64,000 bases of DNA from Bacillota bacterium (GTDB lineage Bacteria > Bacillota_I > Bacilli_A > Izemoplasmatales > UBA1188). Of this stretch, positions 44,253 through 53,346 are shown piece after piece. Below the pieces are notes generated by a model. That model was not told the DNA's origin. It did no database searches and saw nothing but the letters and a program-made list of their open reading frames with translations. The translations under genes and the position numbers were made by a program. Numbering within the stretch: the stretch's first letter is position 1; each line of letters opens with the position of its first letter. The stretch is from contig JAEYPN010000025.1 of the NCBI GenBank assembly GCA_023410715.1, positions 62,001 to 126,000 on the forward strand, read 5' to 3'.

Positions 44253-44589
44253 AAAAAATACCTCTAAAAATTTAATATTTCGGCTCCTATAAAAACTATA
44301 TCATATTAAGTTTGAAAACAACCAACAAGTTTTCCACAAAAAATGTGGATAACTTTGTAAGTCTTTAAATCGTTTTGGGGAAACATGGGAAAAAAAACGT
44401 CGATAATTAGGGGTTTATAAGAGTTTTCCACATAAAAACTGAATAACTTTTCCACTTAAATAATTAACATTTTAAATGGTGAAACATCAAAAAGAAAATA
44501 AGTAATTGCATAATGTACCAGCATTTGATATAATAGGTTTGATGAAATGAGTTCAAAATTATACGTTTTTAAGTAAAGGGAGCGAAATA
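44253..44589. other. oriC region upstream of dnaA with a DnaA-box cluster
   Basis: Gene-free stretch of 337 bases between divergent genes. DnaA boxes: TTTTCCACA (44330-44338) and TGTGGATAA (44344-44352) facing each other, TTTTCCACA (44424-44432) and the near match TTTTCCACT (44448-44456). A long A/T-rich part follows. Promoters for dnaA and the rightward gene must also lie here. There are fewer boxes than in Bacillus. Confidence 0.85.
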
Positions 44590-45204
44590 ATGATGTCATC
44601 GAGAAAATATGTCAAATTGTCAACCGATGAAAAAGTTATAAGGAATTATAATTATAGTAAAACTCGGGGAAGACAAGGAGTAAAAAAAGATAATCTAATC
44701 ATCACTAACAAGCGCGTTATAATTGAAAAAAACGAACCAACAGGGATGAATAGAATTGAAATCCCAATTGAATTCATTGATAGCGTCGAAACAACATACA
44801 GAAAACTACATCGTTCTAACATAATTGCTTTTATCTTTATTATTGCTGGATTGATATTAGCTTATGCTGCGTATAAAGATTATGTATGGATACCAAATAT
44901 TGAAAACTATACCTCTGTAATTTACATAATTTCAGGTTTTATAGCTTTAATTGGTGTTGCATTACTTTTTAGAGCTCCATATGCTAGTATTTCATTACTG
45001 TTTCAAACGTATACAGGAGTTCCATCAGCAATAGGAGTATTATCTGCAAACTCTGGAACGTGGACAAGTAAAAATGGTAATAAAGTTCAACAAAGAAAAA
45101 ATGCTAGAAGACTTGATATTACTGTTAATCGTAATGCATTTGTTATGGTTAATGAAATAGGTGCAATAATCATGAATGTCAAGAAAAAATACTATCAAAA
45201 TTAA
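44590..45204 (+). CDS. Membrane protein with a PH-like N-terminal domain, unknown
   Basis: 204 residues. Residues 10-75 look like a bacterial PH-type domain: LSTDEKVIRNYNY, DNLIITNKRVIIE, a basic patch KTRGRQGVKK, and IEIPIEFIDSVE. Two hydrophobic helices follow (IIAFIFIIAGLILAYAAY near 80-97; VIYIISGFIALIGVALLF near 112-130), and the last 70 residues return to the cytoplasm. AGGGAGCG lies before two adjacent ATG codons; the first is used here. No family could be named. It occupies a place, between oriC and rpmH, that is empty in Bacillus. Confidence 0.75.
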   Translation: MMSSRKYVKLSTDEKVIRNYNYSKTRGRQGVKKDNLIITNKRVIIEKNEPTGMNRIEIPIEFIDSVETTYRKLHRSNIIAFIFIIAGLILAYAAYKDYVWIPNIENYTSVIYIISGFIALIGVALLFRAPYASISLLFQTYTGVPSAIGVLSANSGTWTSKNGNKVQQRKNARRLDITVNRNAFVMVNEIGAIIMNVKKKYYQN

Positions 45205-45220
45205 AAAAAATAAAAAATCA

Positions 45221-45249
45221 TTGACACTTAAAAAATTTTCTTTTATAAT
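45221..45249 (+). promoter_or_regulatory. Strong sigma-A promoter of rpmH-rnpA
   Basis: TTGACA at 45221-45226 and TATAAT at 45244-45249 with the ideal 17-base spacer, 36 bases ahead of the rpmH start. Confidence 0.95.
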
Positions 45250-45285
45250 AATATGGCGTGGTTTTAGAAATGGGAGGTGCTCATA

Positions 45286-45429
45286 ATGAGTAAAACATAT
45301 CAACCTAGTAAAATAAAAAGAGTGAGAACTCACGGATTTATGGCCAGAATGGAAACCGTTGGTGGAAGAAAAGTTTTATCTGCTAGACGTAGTAGAGGCC
45401 GTAAAAAACTAACAGTTAGCGACAACTAA
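45286..45429 (+). CDS. rpmH: Ribosomal protein L34
   Basis: 47 residues, mostly arginine and lysine. The family core is clear: KTYQPSKIKRVRTHGFMARM, then GGRKVLSARRSRGRKKL. L34 usually begins MKRTYQPS. The ATG stands after GGGAGGTG. It is in its classical place at the origin, ahead of rnpA, under an ideal sigma-A promoter and followed by an attenuator-like hairpin. Binds 23S rRNA in the large subunit. Confidence 0.98.
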   Translation: MSKTYQPSKIKRVRTHGFMARMETVGGRKVLSARRSRGRKKLTVSDN

Positions 45430-45459
45430 TTTAATATTAAAAAACACATTTATACCTGT

Positions 45460-45498
45460 AAACACTTGAAAAATTCCTGTTTTGAGTGTTTTTTTTGT
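45460..45498 (+). terminator. Hairpin terminator or attenuator between rpmH and rnpA
   Basis: AAACACT and AGTGTTT, with further A/T pairing inside, form a stem followed by a run of eight T residues. It would lower rnpA expression relative to the abundant L34. Confidence 0.7.
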
Positions 45499-45513
45499 AA
45501 AAGAGGTGTTGTC

Positions 45514-45855
45514 TTGCAAAAAGAATATCGTATAAGGAAAAATCAAGAAATTTCCCAGATAATTTCTTTAAAAAAGAGCTGTGGTAATAATTTTTTCGTA
45601 ATATACCAAAAAGAAAACCATGATAATATTCACTATCGTTATGTCATTAGTGTTCCTAAAAAATACGGAAATGCTGTAGAAAGGAACAAAATTAGAAGAA
45701 GACTAAAAGCGATAATGAATAATGAAAAAATTATTAATACATTAGATTTAGTTATTATAGTAAAGCCTAAAGCTAGTGAGCTTGAATTTTTAGGAATTAA
45801 AAACAACATAAGAGAAATGTTAAAAAAAATGAAAGTAGTTGAGGAAAAAAAATGA
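45514..45855 (+). CDS. rnpA: Ribonuclease P protein component
   Basis: Protein partner of the RNase P ribozyme, which trims the 5' ends of tRNAs. 113 residues from TTG 45514, behind AGAGGTG; the longer frame has no sensible start and overlaps the hairpin. The typical YRIRKNQEISQII beginning, a VSVPKKYGNAVERNKIRRRL core with the RNR motif, and LVIIVKPKASE at the end. The last bases overlap yidC. Confidence 0.95.
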   Translation: MQKEYRIRKNQEISQIISLKKSCGNNFFVIYQKENHDNIHYRYVISVPKKYGNAVERNKIRRRLKAIMNNEKIINTLDLVIIVKPKASELEFLGIKNNIREMLKKMKVVEEKK

Positions 45856-46694
45856 AAAACAAAAGAAAATACCTATTAATTATAATGGTTGTTTTTGCTT
45901 TAATCGTTTTAACCGGCTGTACAAAAAACACAACAGATGTATATCAGCAACCTATTTTAACCGAAGGATCAAACATTGGTTTATGGGAATGGATAATTAA
46001 AATGCTTGCAGAATTCACTGCGTTTGTAAGTAGAATATTATTTAACTCATATGCCTTAGGATTAGTAGTAATGACTCTTGTTGTAAGAACATTAGGATGG
46101 CCTATTTATGCTAAAAGTAATGATATGTCAACAAAGATGTCTTTAGCTCAACCAGACTTAGAGCGTATTCAACAAAAATATGCTGGTTTGAATGACGAGA
46201 ATTCAAAAAGAAAAATGCAAATGGAACAAATGCAAATTTATAAAAAATATAAAATAAATATTCTTGGTTGTTTCTTGCCTTTCTTACAAATGCCAATCTT
46301 TATTGCTATGTATAATATGGTTAGAAGAATGCCGATTACTCCTAAATATCAAAATATGTTACGTTTTGATTTCTTATGGACTGGTTTTAATGAAAAAGAC
46401 TGGATTTTAGCAATTCTTGTTGGTATAACAATGTTTGTTTCTCAAGAATACTCAATGAGAAAACCAAAAGAATTACAAAACGTAAAATATCAAAGTGCTC
46501 AACAACAACAATCAGCAAAAACAATGAAGATTTTTTCATATGTTATGATTCTAATGATGGTTTCTGTTTCTTTATCAAGTGCTGGTATAGCCTTCTATTG
46601 GATTATTGGTAACTTATATCAAATTTTCCAAACATTTATTACAAGAAGAACGCAAACTAAAAGAGCAGAAAAACTCAGAAAAAAATACTACTAA
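45852..46694 (+). CDS. yidC: Membrane protein insertase YidC/SpoIIIJ (lipoprotein form)
   Basis: Inserts proteins in the membrane, alone or with SecYEG. 280 residues. A lipoprotein signal ends at LTGC (cysteine 24). Five helices follow, with the first (FTAFVSRILFNSYALGLVVM) carrying the conserved arginine region. ARSNDM-like KSNDMSTKMSLAQPDLERIQ, LGCFLPFLQMPIFIAMYNMV and the last helix FYWIIGNLYQIFQTF are typical. The family also supports sporulation as SpoIIIJ. The start overlaps rnpA by four bases. Confidence 0.97.
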   Translation: MKNKRKYLLIIMVVFALIVLTGCTKNTTDVYQQPILTEGSNIGLWEWIIKMLAEFTAFVSRILFNSYALGLVVMTLVVRTLGWPIYAKSNDMSTKMSLAQPDLERIQQKYAGLNDENSKRKMQMEQMQIYKKYKINILGCFLPFLQMPIFIAMYNMVRRMPITPKYQNMLRFDFLWTGFNEKDWILAILVGITMFVSQEYSMRKPKELQNVKYQSAQQQQSAKTMKIFSYVMILMMVSVSLSSAGIAFYWIIGNLYQIFQTFITRRTQTKRAEKLRKKYY

Positions 46695-46708
46695 AAGAGG
46701 AATATTTT

Positions 46709-47332
46709 ATGAAAAAAATCGAATTTGATACTAAAAATTTAGATGATGCATTAAAGCATGCTTGTGAGGAACTTAAAGCACCTAAAGATAAAATCCAACT
46801 AGATATTTTAGAAGAAAAGAAAAGCCTTTTTGGTTTAAATAAACAATATACTGTTAGAGCATATATCAAATATGATGCAGCTCTTGAGGGTTTAAATTAT
46901 CTTAAAAAAATCTCTGCAGATATGAATGTTGAAGCTCTTGTTGAAATGAAAAAGAATGGCGAAAATGAGATTCAATACATTATTAATTCTAATGAAAATC
47001 CTCTATTAATTGGTAAAAATGGTAAAACATTAGAAAGTTTACAATTTTTAACTAGGAACATTGTTAATTTACACCAAGAAGAAGATGAAAAATTTATAGT
47101 CTTGGTTGATATTGGCGGTTATAAGGAACAAAGAAAAAAACAACTAGAAATTTTAGCCACTAAAACAGCTAAAGAAGTTGCGAAAACTAGAATTGCTTCA
47201 TCACTTCAACCAATGAATTCTTATGAGAGAAGAATAATTCATACAAAACTTGCTGAATGGCGCGATGTTGTGACTGAATCTGCTGGTGAAGAACCAAATC
47301 GTTATTTAGTAATTAAACCAAGAGCAAAATGA
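46709..47332 (+). CDS. khpB: RNA-binding protein KhpB/Jag
   Basis: 207 residues. The N-terminal Jag domain at 1-50 (DTKNLDDALKHACEEL, EEKKSLFGL), a KH domain at about 60-135 with LLIGKNGKTLESLQFLTRNI, and the R3H domain at the end with LQPMNSYERRIIHTKLAEW. It binds RNA with KhpA and affects cell elongation and sporulation in related species. AAAGAGG stands before the ATG; the stop overlaps the pth start. Confidence 0.95.
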   Translation: MKKIEFDTKNLDDALKHACEELKAPKDKIQLDILEEKKSLFGLNKQYTVRAYIKYDAALEGLNYLKKISADMNVEALVEMKKNGENEIQYIINSNENPLLIGKNGKTLESLQFLTRNIVNLHQEEDEKFIVLVDIGGYKEQRKKQLEILATKTAKEVAKTRIASSLQPMNSYERRIIHTKLAEWRDVVTESAGEEPNRYLVIKPRAK

Positions 47333-47874
47333 AAATGATAGTTGGACTGGGAAATCCAGGCAAAGAATACGAAGGCACCCGGCACAACATCGGGTTTATG
47401 ATATTAGATGATTTTGCTAAAGATAATAACTTAAATTTTAAGTTATCAACCAAGTTAAATGGCTTGATCGCTAAATCAGGTGATTATTTTCTTTTAAAAC
47501 CAACAACATTTATGAATAATTCGGGGCTTGCTGTAAAAAAGGTGTGCGATTATTATCAAATACCAATAAGCAATGTCTTAATTGTTTCTGATGATTTGGA
47601 CTTACCTTTTGGTAAAATACGGCTTAGAGAACATGGCTCATCGGGCGGGCACAATGGTTTAAAATCTATTATTGCAAATATCGGCACTGATCAATTCAAA
47701 AGAATGAGAGTTGGCATAGGCGAAGCAAAAAAAGATACCATTGATTATGTTTTAGGTGAATTATCAAAAGAAGAAAAAAATATTTTTATTGAAACAAAGG
47801 TTAAAGCTTGCCAGATAATTGAAGATTTTACAAAAGATGTATCATATAATATTATCATGACAAAATATAATTAG
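47329..47874 (+). CDS. pth: Peptidyl-tRNA hydrolase
   Basis: Releases tRNA from peptidyl-tRNA that dropped off ribosomes. 181 residues. Start IVGLGNPGKEYEGTRHNIGF with the catalytic histidine, LLKPTTFMNNSG, VLIVSDDLDLPFGK with the aspartate, and GSSGGHNGLKSII, all family markers. The ATG overlaps the khpB stop by four bases. It is in the conserved pth-mfd-spoVT order. Confidence 0.98.
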   Translation: MKMIVGLGNPGKEYEGTRHNIGFMILDDFAKDNNLNFKLSTKLNGLIAKSGDYFLLKPTTFMNNSGLAVKKVCDYYQIPISNVLIVSDDLDLPFGKIRLREHGSSGGHNGLKSIIANIGTDQFKRMRVGIGEAKKDTIDYVLGELSKEEKNIFIETKVKACQIIEDFTKDVSYNIIMTKYN

Positions 47875-47883
47875 ATATCCCAT

Positions 47884-47901
47884 GGCGAGTGAAAACTCGC
47901 C
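47884..47901 (+). other. GC-rich hairpin with a GAAA tetraloop before mfd
   Basis: GGCGAGT and ACTCGCC pair perfectly around GAAA, eight bases before the ribosome-binding site of mfd (AAAGGCG). There is no T run, so it is not a terminator. It could stabilise the 3' end of pth mRNA or affect mfd translation. If the earlier ATG (47882) was the start, it would be coding. Confidence 0.6.
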
Positions 47902-47917
47902 TAAAGGCGTTGATGAA

Positions 47918-50900
47918 ATGAAAAGAATAATAAAATATTTAGAAACACAAGAGAATTTTAAAAATTTAGAAAAGTTAATAAGCACAAGTAGAAATCTGCA
48001 GATATATGATCTATATTTAGAACTTTATCCGCTTCTTATTGCGTACATTTATCAAAAAACTAAAAAATCGATAGTGGTTGTAGCAACAAACATTTTTAAT
48101 GCCCAAAAGATTTTTGATGAGCTTAATTATATTTTAGAAAATGTTTGTTTCTATCCTAAAGATGAGTTTGTTTCAACAGAATTATTAGCTGAGTCTAAAG
48201 AATTTAAGATTGAAAGAATTAATACTTTAGAAAGTATTTTTAGTGGTGAGCCACAAATAATCGTAACTAATTTAATGGGTGTTTTATCATATACAATGCC
48301 GAAAGAAAAAATTCAAAATAACATTTTACATTTTGAAAAAAATAAAGAATATGATATACAAAACATTATTCAAAAATTAGTTATGTTAGGTTATAAAAGA
48401 ACCTATACAGTTGAAAGTCAAGGCGAGTTTAGTGTAAGAGGAGGCATACTAGATATTTATTCATTAACTAGTAAGCAACCATATAGACTAGACTTTTTTG
48501 GCGATGAATTAGAAGAAATAAAAGAGTTTGATATTGATACACAAAAATCAACAGGAAAGGCCGATAAAATTGATGTTTATCCTGTTTATGAATTTATCTA
48601 TACTGAAGAAGAAAAAGAAAAATTATTAAGCTATATCGAAGATAAGAAAAAGAGTTTTAATTTCACCAAGGATGACCTAGCAAAAATTGAAAAAGATCAT
48701 TCTTCAATTGTTAATTATGAAAACTTAGATCGGCTATTTAAATATATTAAAGTTATTAATGATTCTTCCTCGTCAATCATTGATTATATCGATGATAAAA
48801 TAGTTATATATGCCGACTATTACAATATAAATGACAGCACACTTTTAATAAACAAGGAAATATCAGAATATTATGAATCATGTGGAAATTATAGTAAGAT
48901 GAATTTTTCATACTTAAATGAGTTAAGTAATATTTTTGTTAAGAATCAGAATATTTTCTTAAATAAAAGGAAAGATGATATTGATTTTAAATGTGATGAA
49001 CTATATCTTCCTAATCGTGATATATTTAATTATGATGATAATTTAGAGCTTTTTAAAAAAGATTTAAAAGCAAGTGATGGGAAAAAAACAACGGTATTAA
49101 GTATTAGAACCGCAACAGTTAAAAATAGTTTTATTAGCATGTTAGAGGATGAAAATATTAAATATAAAATCATAAGTGAAGATGACGATATCATTCCTAA
49201 TATAATCAATATACTAAGTAAAGGTTATTTACCTAACGCAAATCTTATAAAAGAGAATTTAATAATAATTAATGAACGAGCCATATTTAAAAAAGTTGAT
49301 GTTCGTCCAGCAAGATATAAAGGTGTATTTAAAGAAGCAAAAAGAATTAAAACCATTAATGAGCTTCAAAAAGGTGACTATATTGTTCATTATGATTATG
49401 GTATTGGGCAATTTGTAGAAATTGTTACATTAGCCGTTGGAAAAGAGAAAAACGATTATATTTACATTAAATATGCAGGTGATGGTGCTTTATATTTGCC
49501 GGTTGATAAAATCAATTTAATCGCCAAATATGCAGGAAGTGAAGCTTTTGTTCCTAAACTTAATAAAATGGATAAAGCTGAGTGGGCAAAAACTAAACAA
49601 AAAGTTCGTGAAAAAGCTGCTAATATTGCGGAAAAATTAATTGAATTATATGCTAAAAGAGAAGCGAGCAAAGGTTTTGCGTTTCTAAAAGATAACGAGC
49701 TTCAAAAAGAATTTGAAGATGATTTTATTTATGAAGCAACATCAGATCAAATAAGAGCGGTCGAAGATGTTAAAAAAGATATGGAAAAAGAGAGCCCTAT
49801 GGACCGGCTTATTTGTGGTGATGTTGGTTTTGGTAAAACAGAAGTGGCATTAAGAGCGGCGTTTAAAGCAGTTTTATCAGGTAAACAGGTCGCATATCTT
49901 GCCCCAACTACTGTTCTTTCAAGACAACATTATTATACATTTAAAGAAAGAATGGAAAAGTTTGGTGTAGTTGTTAAGCTTTTAAATCGTTTTGTTACAC
50001 CTAAGGAAGTTAATAATACGATTAAACAAGTAAAAGAAGGAAAAGCTGATATATTAATTGGGACACATAGGATTTTAAGCAACGATATAAAATTTAAAGA
50101 TTTAGGGCTTTTAATAATTGATGAGGAACAAAGATTTGGAGTAACTCATAAAGAAAAAATTAAAGAAATAAAGATTAATGTTGACGTTTTAACCTTGACA
50201 GCAACACCAATTCCAAGAACCCTTCAGATGGCAATTATGGGTGTAAAAAACATGAGTTTACTTGATACTCCGCCAAAGGATAGATATCCAGTTCAAACAT
50301 ATGTTTTAGAAAGAAATGATTACGCGGTTAAAGAAGCGATTGAAAGAGAATTATCAAGAGAAGGGCAAGTCTTTTATTTATACAACAAAGTACAAGATAT
50401 TGACCAAATTGTTGATAAACTAAATAGACTTGTTCCTTATGCTAAAATTGCATTTGCTCATGGTCAAATGTCTAGGATTGATTTAGAGAATATCATTAGT
50501 GAATTCATTGATGGAAAGTTTGATGTACTTGTTTCAACGACAATTATTGAGACAGGAATTGATATTCCAAATGCTAATACATTAATAATACATAATGCTG
50601 AGAATTTGGGCCTTTCCCAACTTTATCAAATAAGAGGTAGAGTTGGTAGAAGCAACAAGATTGCTTATGCATATTTCATGTATGATAACAACAAAAAATT
50701 AACTGACGAAGCGTATAAGAGATTAAAAGTAATTAAAGATTTTACTGAGCTTGGTAGTGGTTTTAAGATTGCTCTTAGAGATTTATCAATAAGAGGTGCT
50801 GGCGATGTTTTAGGTAGTGAACAATCAGGATTTATTGATAGTGTCGGTCTTGATCTTTATATGAAGATTCTTGAAGAAGAAATAAAGAAGAAGAAAGGCG

Positions 50901-51361
50901 AAGATGTTTTAGAAGAAGAAACTAAACCAATCTTAAAAATTAATAAGTTTATTGACAAGGATTATATTGAAAATGATTATGTCAAATTAGAAATGCATAA
51001 GAAGATTAACAACTTGAAATCTTTACCAGAAGCAGAAGCATTAAAGCTTGAATTTATAGATCGCTTTGGTCAAGTTTCTCCTGAACTCAATGAATATATT
51101 GATAGTAAGATTTTTGAATACTATTTAAATAAAGTTGGAATCGAAAAAGTCTTAGTAACAAAAACTAATGTTATTATGATATTTAGCGAATTAGCTTCAC
51201 TAAAACTTGCAGGTGAAAAAATATTTAAGGTCGCTTTAGATATAAACCGAAACATTAGATTTATGTACAAAGAGAAAAAAATTCAGGTAATAATTGATAC
51301 GATTAATCTTGAGGAACCATATCAGATTGTCGCAATCAAATTTTTTGAAAAAATTGCATAA
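47918..51361 (+). CDS. mfd: Transcription-repair coupling factor Mfd
   Basis: Removes RNA polymerase stalled at damage and brings in UvrA. 1147 residues from ATG 47918. N-terminal UvrB-like part (about 1-340), then RNAP-interaction domain (about 470-530, with LQKGDYIVHYDYGIGQFV), helicase motifs GDVGFGKTEVALRAAF, DEEQRFGV and LTLTATPIPRTLQMA, the second helicase half with STTIIETGIDIPNANTLI and QIRGRVGRS, and the C-terminal TRCF domain. An earlier in-frame ATG (47882) has no ribosome-binding site and would include the hairpin. Confidence 0.97.
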   Translation: MKRIIKYLETQENFKNLEKLISTSRNLQIYDLYLELYPLLIAYIYQKTKKSIVVVATNIFNAQKIFDELNYILENVCFYPKDEFVSTELLAESKEFKIERINTLESIFSGEPQIIVTNLMGVLSYTMPKEKIQNNILHFEKNKEYDIQNIIQKLVMLGYKRTYTVESQGEFSVRGGILDIYSLTSKQPYRLDFFGDELEEIKEFDIDTQKSTGKADKIDVYPVYEFIYTEEEKEKLLSYIEDKKKSFNFTKDDLAKIEKDHSSIVNYENLDRLFKYIKVINDSSSSIIDYIDDKIVIYADYYNINDSTLLINKEISEYYESCGNYSKMNFSYLNELSNIFVKNQNIFLNKRKDDIDFKCDELYLPNRDIFNYDDNLELFKKDLKASDGKKTTVLSIRTATVKNSFISMLEDENIKYKIISEDDDIIPNIINILSKGYLPNANLIKENLIIINERAIFKKVDVRPARYKGVFKEAKRIKTINELQKGDYIVHYDYGIGQFVEIVTLAVGKEKNDYIYIKYAGDGALYLPVDKINLIAKYAGSEAFVPKLNKMDKAEWAKTKQKVREKAANIAEKLIELYAKREASKGFAFLKDNELQKEFEDDFIYEATSDQIRAVEDVKKDMEKESPMDRLICGDVGFGKTEVALRAAFKAVLSGKQVAYLAPTTVLSRQHYYTFKERMEKFGVVVKLLNRFVTPKEVNNTIKQVKEGKADILIGTHRILSNDIKFKDLGLLIIDEEQRFGVTHKEKIKEIKINVDVLTLTATPIPRTLQMAIMGVKNMSLLDTPPKDRYPVQTYVLERNDYAVKEAIERELSREGQVFYLYNKVQDIDQIVDKLNRLVPYAKIAFAHGQMSRIDLENIISEFIDGKFDVLVSTTIIETGIDIPNANTLIIHNAENLGLSQLYQIRGRVGRSNKIAYAYFMYDNNKKLTDEAYKRLKVIKDFTELGSGFKIALRDLSIRGAGDVLGSEQSGFIDSVGLDLYMKILEEEIKKKKGEDVLEEETKPILKINKFIDKDYIENDYVKLEMHKKINNLKSLPEAEALKLEFIDRFGQVSPELNEYIDSKIFEYYLNKVGIEKVLVTKTNVIMIFSELASLKLAGEKIFKVALDINRNIRFMYKEKKIQVIIDTINLEEPYQIVAIKFFEKIA

Positions 51362-51413
51362 AAAAATAAAAAAAGCACACATTACTATTGTCAAATAGAA
51401 AGAGGTGTTTTTT

Positions 51414-51941
51414 TTGAAAAAAAGCGGAATTGTTCGTCGTGTTGATGATCTTGGAAGAATAGTAATACCAAAAGAAATGCGAAAAACATTAAGAATTAAT
51501 GAAGGGGATTCACTAGAAATTTATGTTAACAGCGATAATGACGTTGTCTTATCAAGACATTCACATATTGATGAAATAAATAGGCTGGTAAAACAAATAT
51601 GTGACGCTGTTTATCAGACGACTAAAAACCAAATAATAATTACTGATAAAGAAAAAATAATTGGTTTTAGTAAAGGAAATTATAAAGTAACCAGCGTAGA
51701 ATTATCGGGTGAGTTCATCGATGCACTATACAAGTTTACAGATGAAAAAATTCATGGTTTAAAGAGATTAGAAATAAATAATGATTTAATTTTAGAGGAA
51801 ACCAAAGATATTTTTGTTAAAACATTAGACTTATATGGGGATCGATTAGGACTGATTATTATGGTAGTTCAGAATTTAGATGAGCAGGGTAGCAAATTAT
51901 TAATCAACACGATAGAAGAATTAATATTAAGTAACTTTTAA
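51414..51941 (+). CDS. spoVT: Stage V sporulation protein T (AbrB-type regulator)
   Basis: Forespore regulator of late sporulation genes. 175 residues from TTG 51414, behind AGAGGTG. The swapped-hairpin AbrB domain (residues 1-50) reads SGIVRRVDDLGRIVIPKEMR, LRINEGDSLEIYV. The rest is the GAF-like domain specific to SpoVT (IIITDKEKIIGFSKGNYK; DRLGLIIMVV). B. subtilis SpoVT has 178 residues and is also next to mfd. Together with yabG and the coat genes it supports sporulation. Confidence 0.93.
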   Translation: MKKSGIVRRVDDLGRIVIPKEMRKTLRINEGDSLEIYVNSDNDVVLSRHSHIDEINRLVKQICDAVYQTTKNQIIITDKEKIIGFSKGNYKVTSVELSGEFIDALYKFTDEKIHGLKRLEINNDLILEETKDIFVKTLDLYGDRLGLIIMVVQNLDEQGSKLLINTIEELILSNF

Positions 51942-51964
51942 GGAGAATTATTCTCCTTTTTTTC
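51940..51964 (+). terminator. Terminator after spoVT
   Basis: AAGGAGAA and TTCTCCTT form an 8-base stem around TTA, followed by a T run, at the spoVT stop codon. Confidence 0.9.
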
Positions 51965-52034
51965 TTGAAATTTCTATATAAATATATTATAATATTATAT
52001 ATATAAACATAAAAATTGCGGAAGAGGTGCTTTT

Positions 52035-52253
52035 ATGAAAGAAGTAAAAATTAACACGGAATTTATAACGCTAGGACAATTAATAAAGTTTGTTGGAGTA
52101 ATCAGTCAAGGCGGAGAGGTTAAATACTTTCTAAGCACCAATAAAATTTTAGTTAATGGAGAAGAAGATAATAGAAGAGGGCGCAAACTATATAATAACG
52201 ATGTAGTTGAAGTTGTAAATAAAACTAAGTATGTAATAAGACATGAGAATTAG
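52035..52253 (+). CDS. yaaA: S4-domain RNA-binding protein YaaA
   Basis: 72 residues, normal for YaaA (RlbA). The S4-like stretch is EFITLGQLIKFVGVISQGGE, then VNGEEDNRRGRKLY. It is conserved ahead of recF in Bacillota. AGAGGTG lies before the ATG. The gene overlaps recF by 11 bases. Probable RNA or ribosome binding is known only from the domain. Confidence 0.95.
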   Translation: MKEVKINTEFITLGQLIKFVGVISQGGEVKYFLSTNKILVNGEEDNRRGRKLYNNDVVEVVNKTKYVIRHEN

Positions 52254-53346
52254 TGAGATTAATTTAAAGAATTTCCGTAATTACCAGAGTGCCAAAGTTG
52301 AGTTAGACCCTCTTATCAATATCTTTGTAGGAAAAAATGGCGCAGGTAAGACAAGTATTTTAGAGGCTATATATGTTTTATGCTTTTCAAAATCATATAA
52401 AGCCCACGATCAAAGACTTATTAATTTCAACTCAGAATTCGCAAAAATTTCTTGTATAGCGAATTTAGATACTGAAAGAATAGAATTATCACTGGTCATT
52501 GCTAAAAACGGGAAAAAGGCCATAAAAAACGGCTTTGAAGTGAAAAGGTTAAGTGAGTTTATTGGTAATTATAACGTTGTGTTATTTGCGCCAGAAGATT
52601 TAGAACTCATTAAAGGTTCTCCAATAGAAAGAAGAAACTTTATTGACTCAGAAATGGGACAGGTATCAAAGAAGTATTTGTACAATTTAAGCATGTATAA
52701 AAAACACTTAAAATACCGCAATGATCTTTTAAAACAGATGAATGAAGAAAACAAGTTTGATAAAGACCTATTAGATATTGCGACTACTAATTTAATGGCG
52801 TTTGGGAAAAGCGTCAAGGAAGGTCGTTTAAAATTTATTGAAATTATGAATACCTTTCTTTTAAATCGTTATGAAAAAATATCAGGTAAGAGCGAAAAAA
52901 TAGAACTTGAATATGTAACTGATGAAAAAAATGAATCTTTAGAAGCATACCAAAATAGTTATCAATACGATTTAAAGACAAAATCAACAAATATTGGTGT
53001 TCACCGAGACGATATTTTGATTAAAAAAAATGGGCTATTAGCAAAGGACTATACTTCTCAAGGTGAAGCAAGAACAATTTGCTTAGTAATTAAATTAGCA
53101 TTAGTTGATTTTATTAGAGCATATAAAAAAGAAAATCCAATTCTTCTATTAGATGATGTCTTTAGTGAATTAGATTTAACAAGACAAAATGAGTTACTTA
53201 AAAGTATAAACAAAGAAACTCAAACAATTATTACAACAACAAGTATTAAAGAAATAGACCAAACAAATTTCAAAAGAGTAAAAGTTTTTGAGGTTTGTAA
53301 TCAGGAGGTAAAAGAATATGAATACAAATCAATACAATGCCAGTAA
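52243..53346 (+). CDS. recF: DNA replication/repair protein RecF
   Basis: SMC-like ATPase in gap repair with RecO and RecR. 367 residues. Walker A FVGKNGAGKTSILEAIY, signature EARTICLVIKLALVDF (usually SQGQ.R), Walker B ILLLDDVFSELD. Typical first residues RISEINLKNFRNY. The 3' end runs 29 bases into gyrB, so the two must be coupled. Confidence 0.97.
   Translation: MRISEINLKNFRNYQSAKVELDPLINIFVGKNGAGKTSILEAIYVLCFSKSYKAHDQRLINFNSEFAKISCIANLDTERIELSLVIAKNGKKAIKNGFEVKRLSEFIGNYNVVLFAPEDLELIKGSPIERRNFIDSEMGQVSKKYLYNLSMYKKHLKYRNDLLKQMNEENKFDKDLLDIATTNLMAFGKSVKEGRLKFIEIMNTFLLNRYEKISGKSEKIELEYVTDEKNESLEAYQNSYQYDLKTKSTNIGVHRDDILIKKNGLLAKDYTSQGEARTICLVIKLALVDFIRAYKKENPILLLDDVFSELDLTRQNELLKSINKETQTIITTTSIKEIDQTNFKRVKVFEVCNQEVKEYEYKSIQCQ

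Noticed and set aside
51356..51387. Possible sigma-G promoter before spoVT (GCATA ... CATTACTA)
   Set aside because: The spacer is 19 bases and the -10 box does not fit the sigma-G pattern, so it was not listed as a feature.
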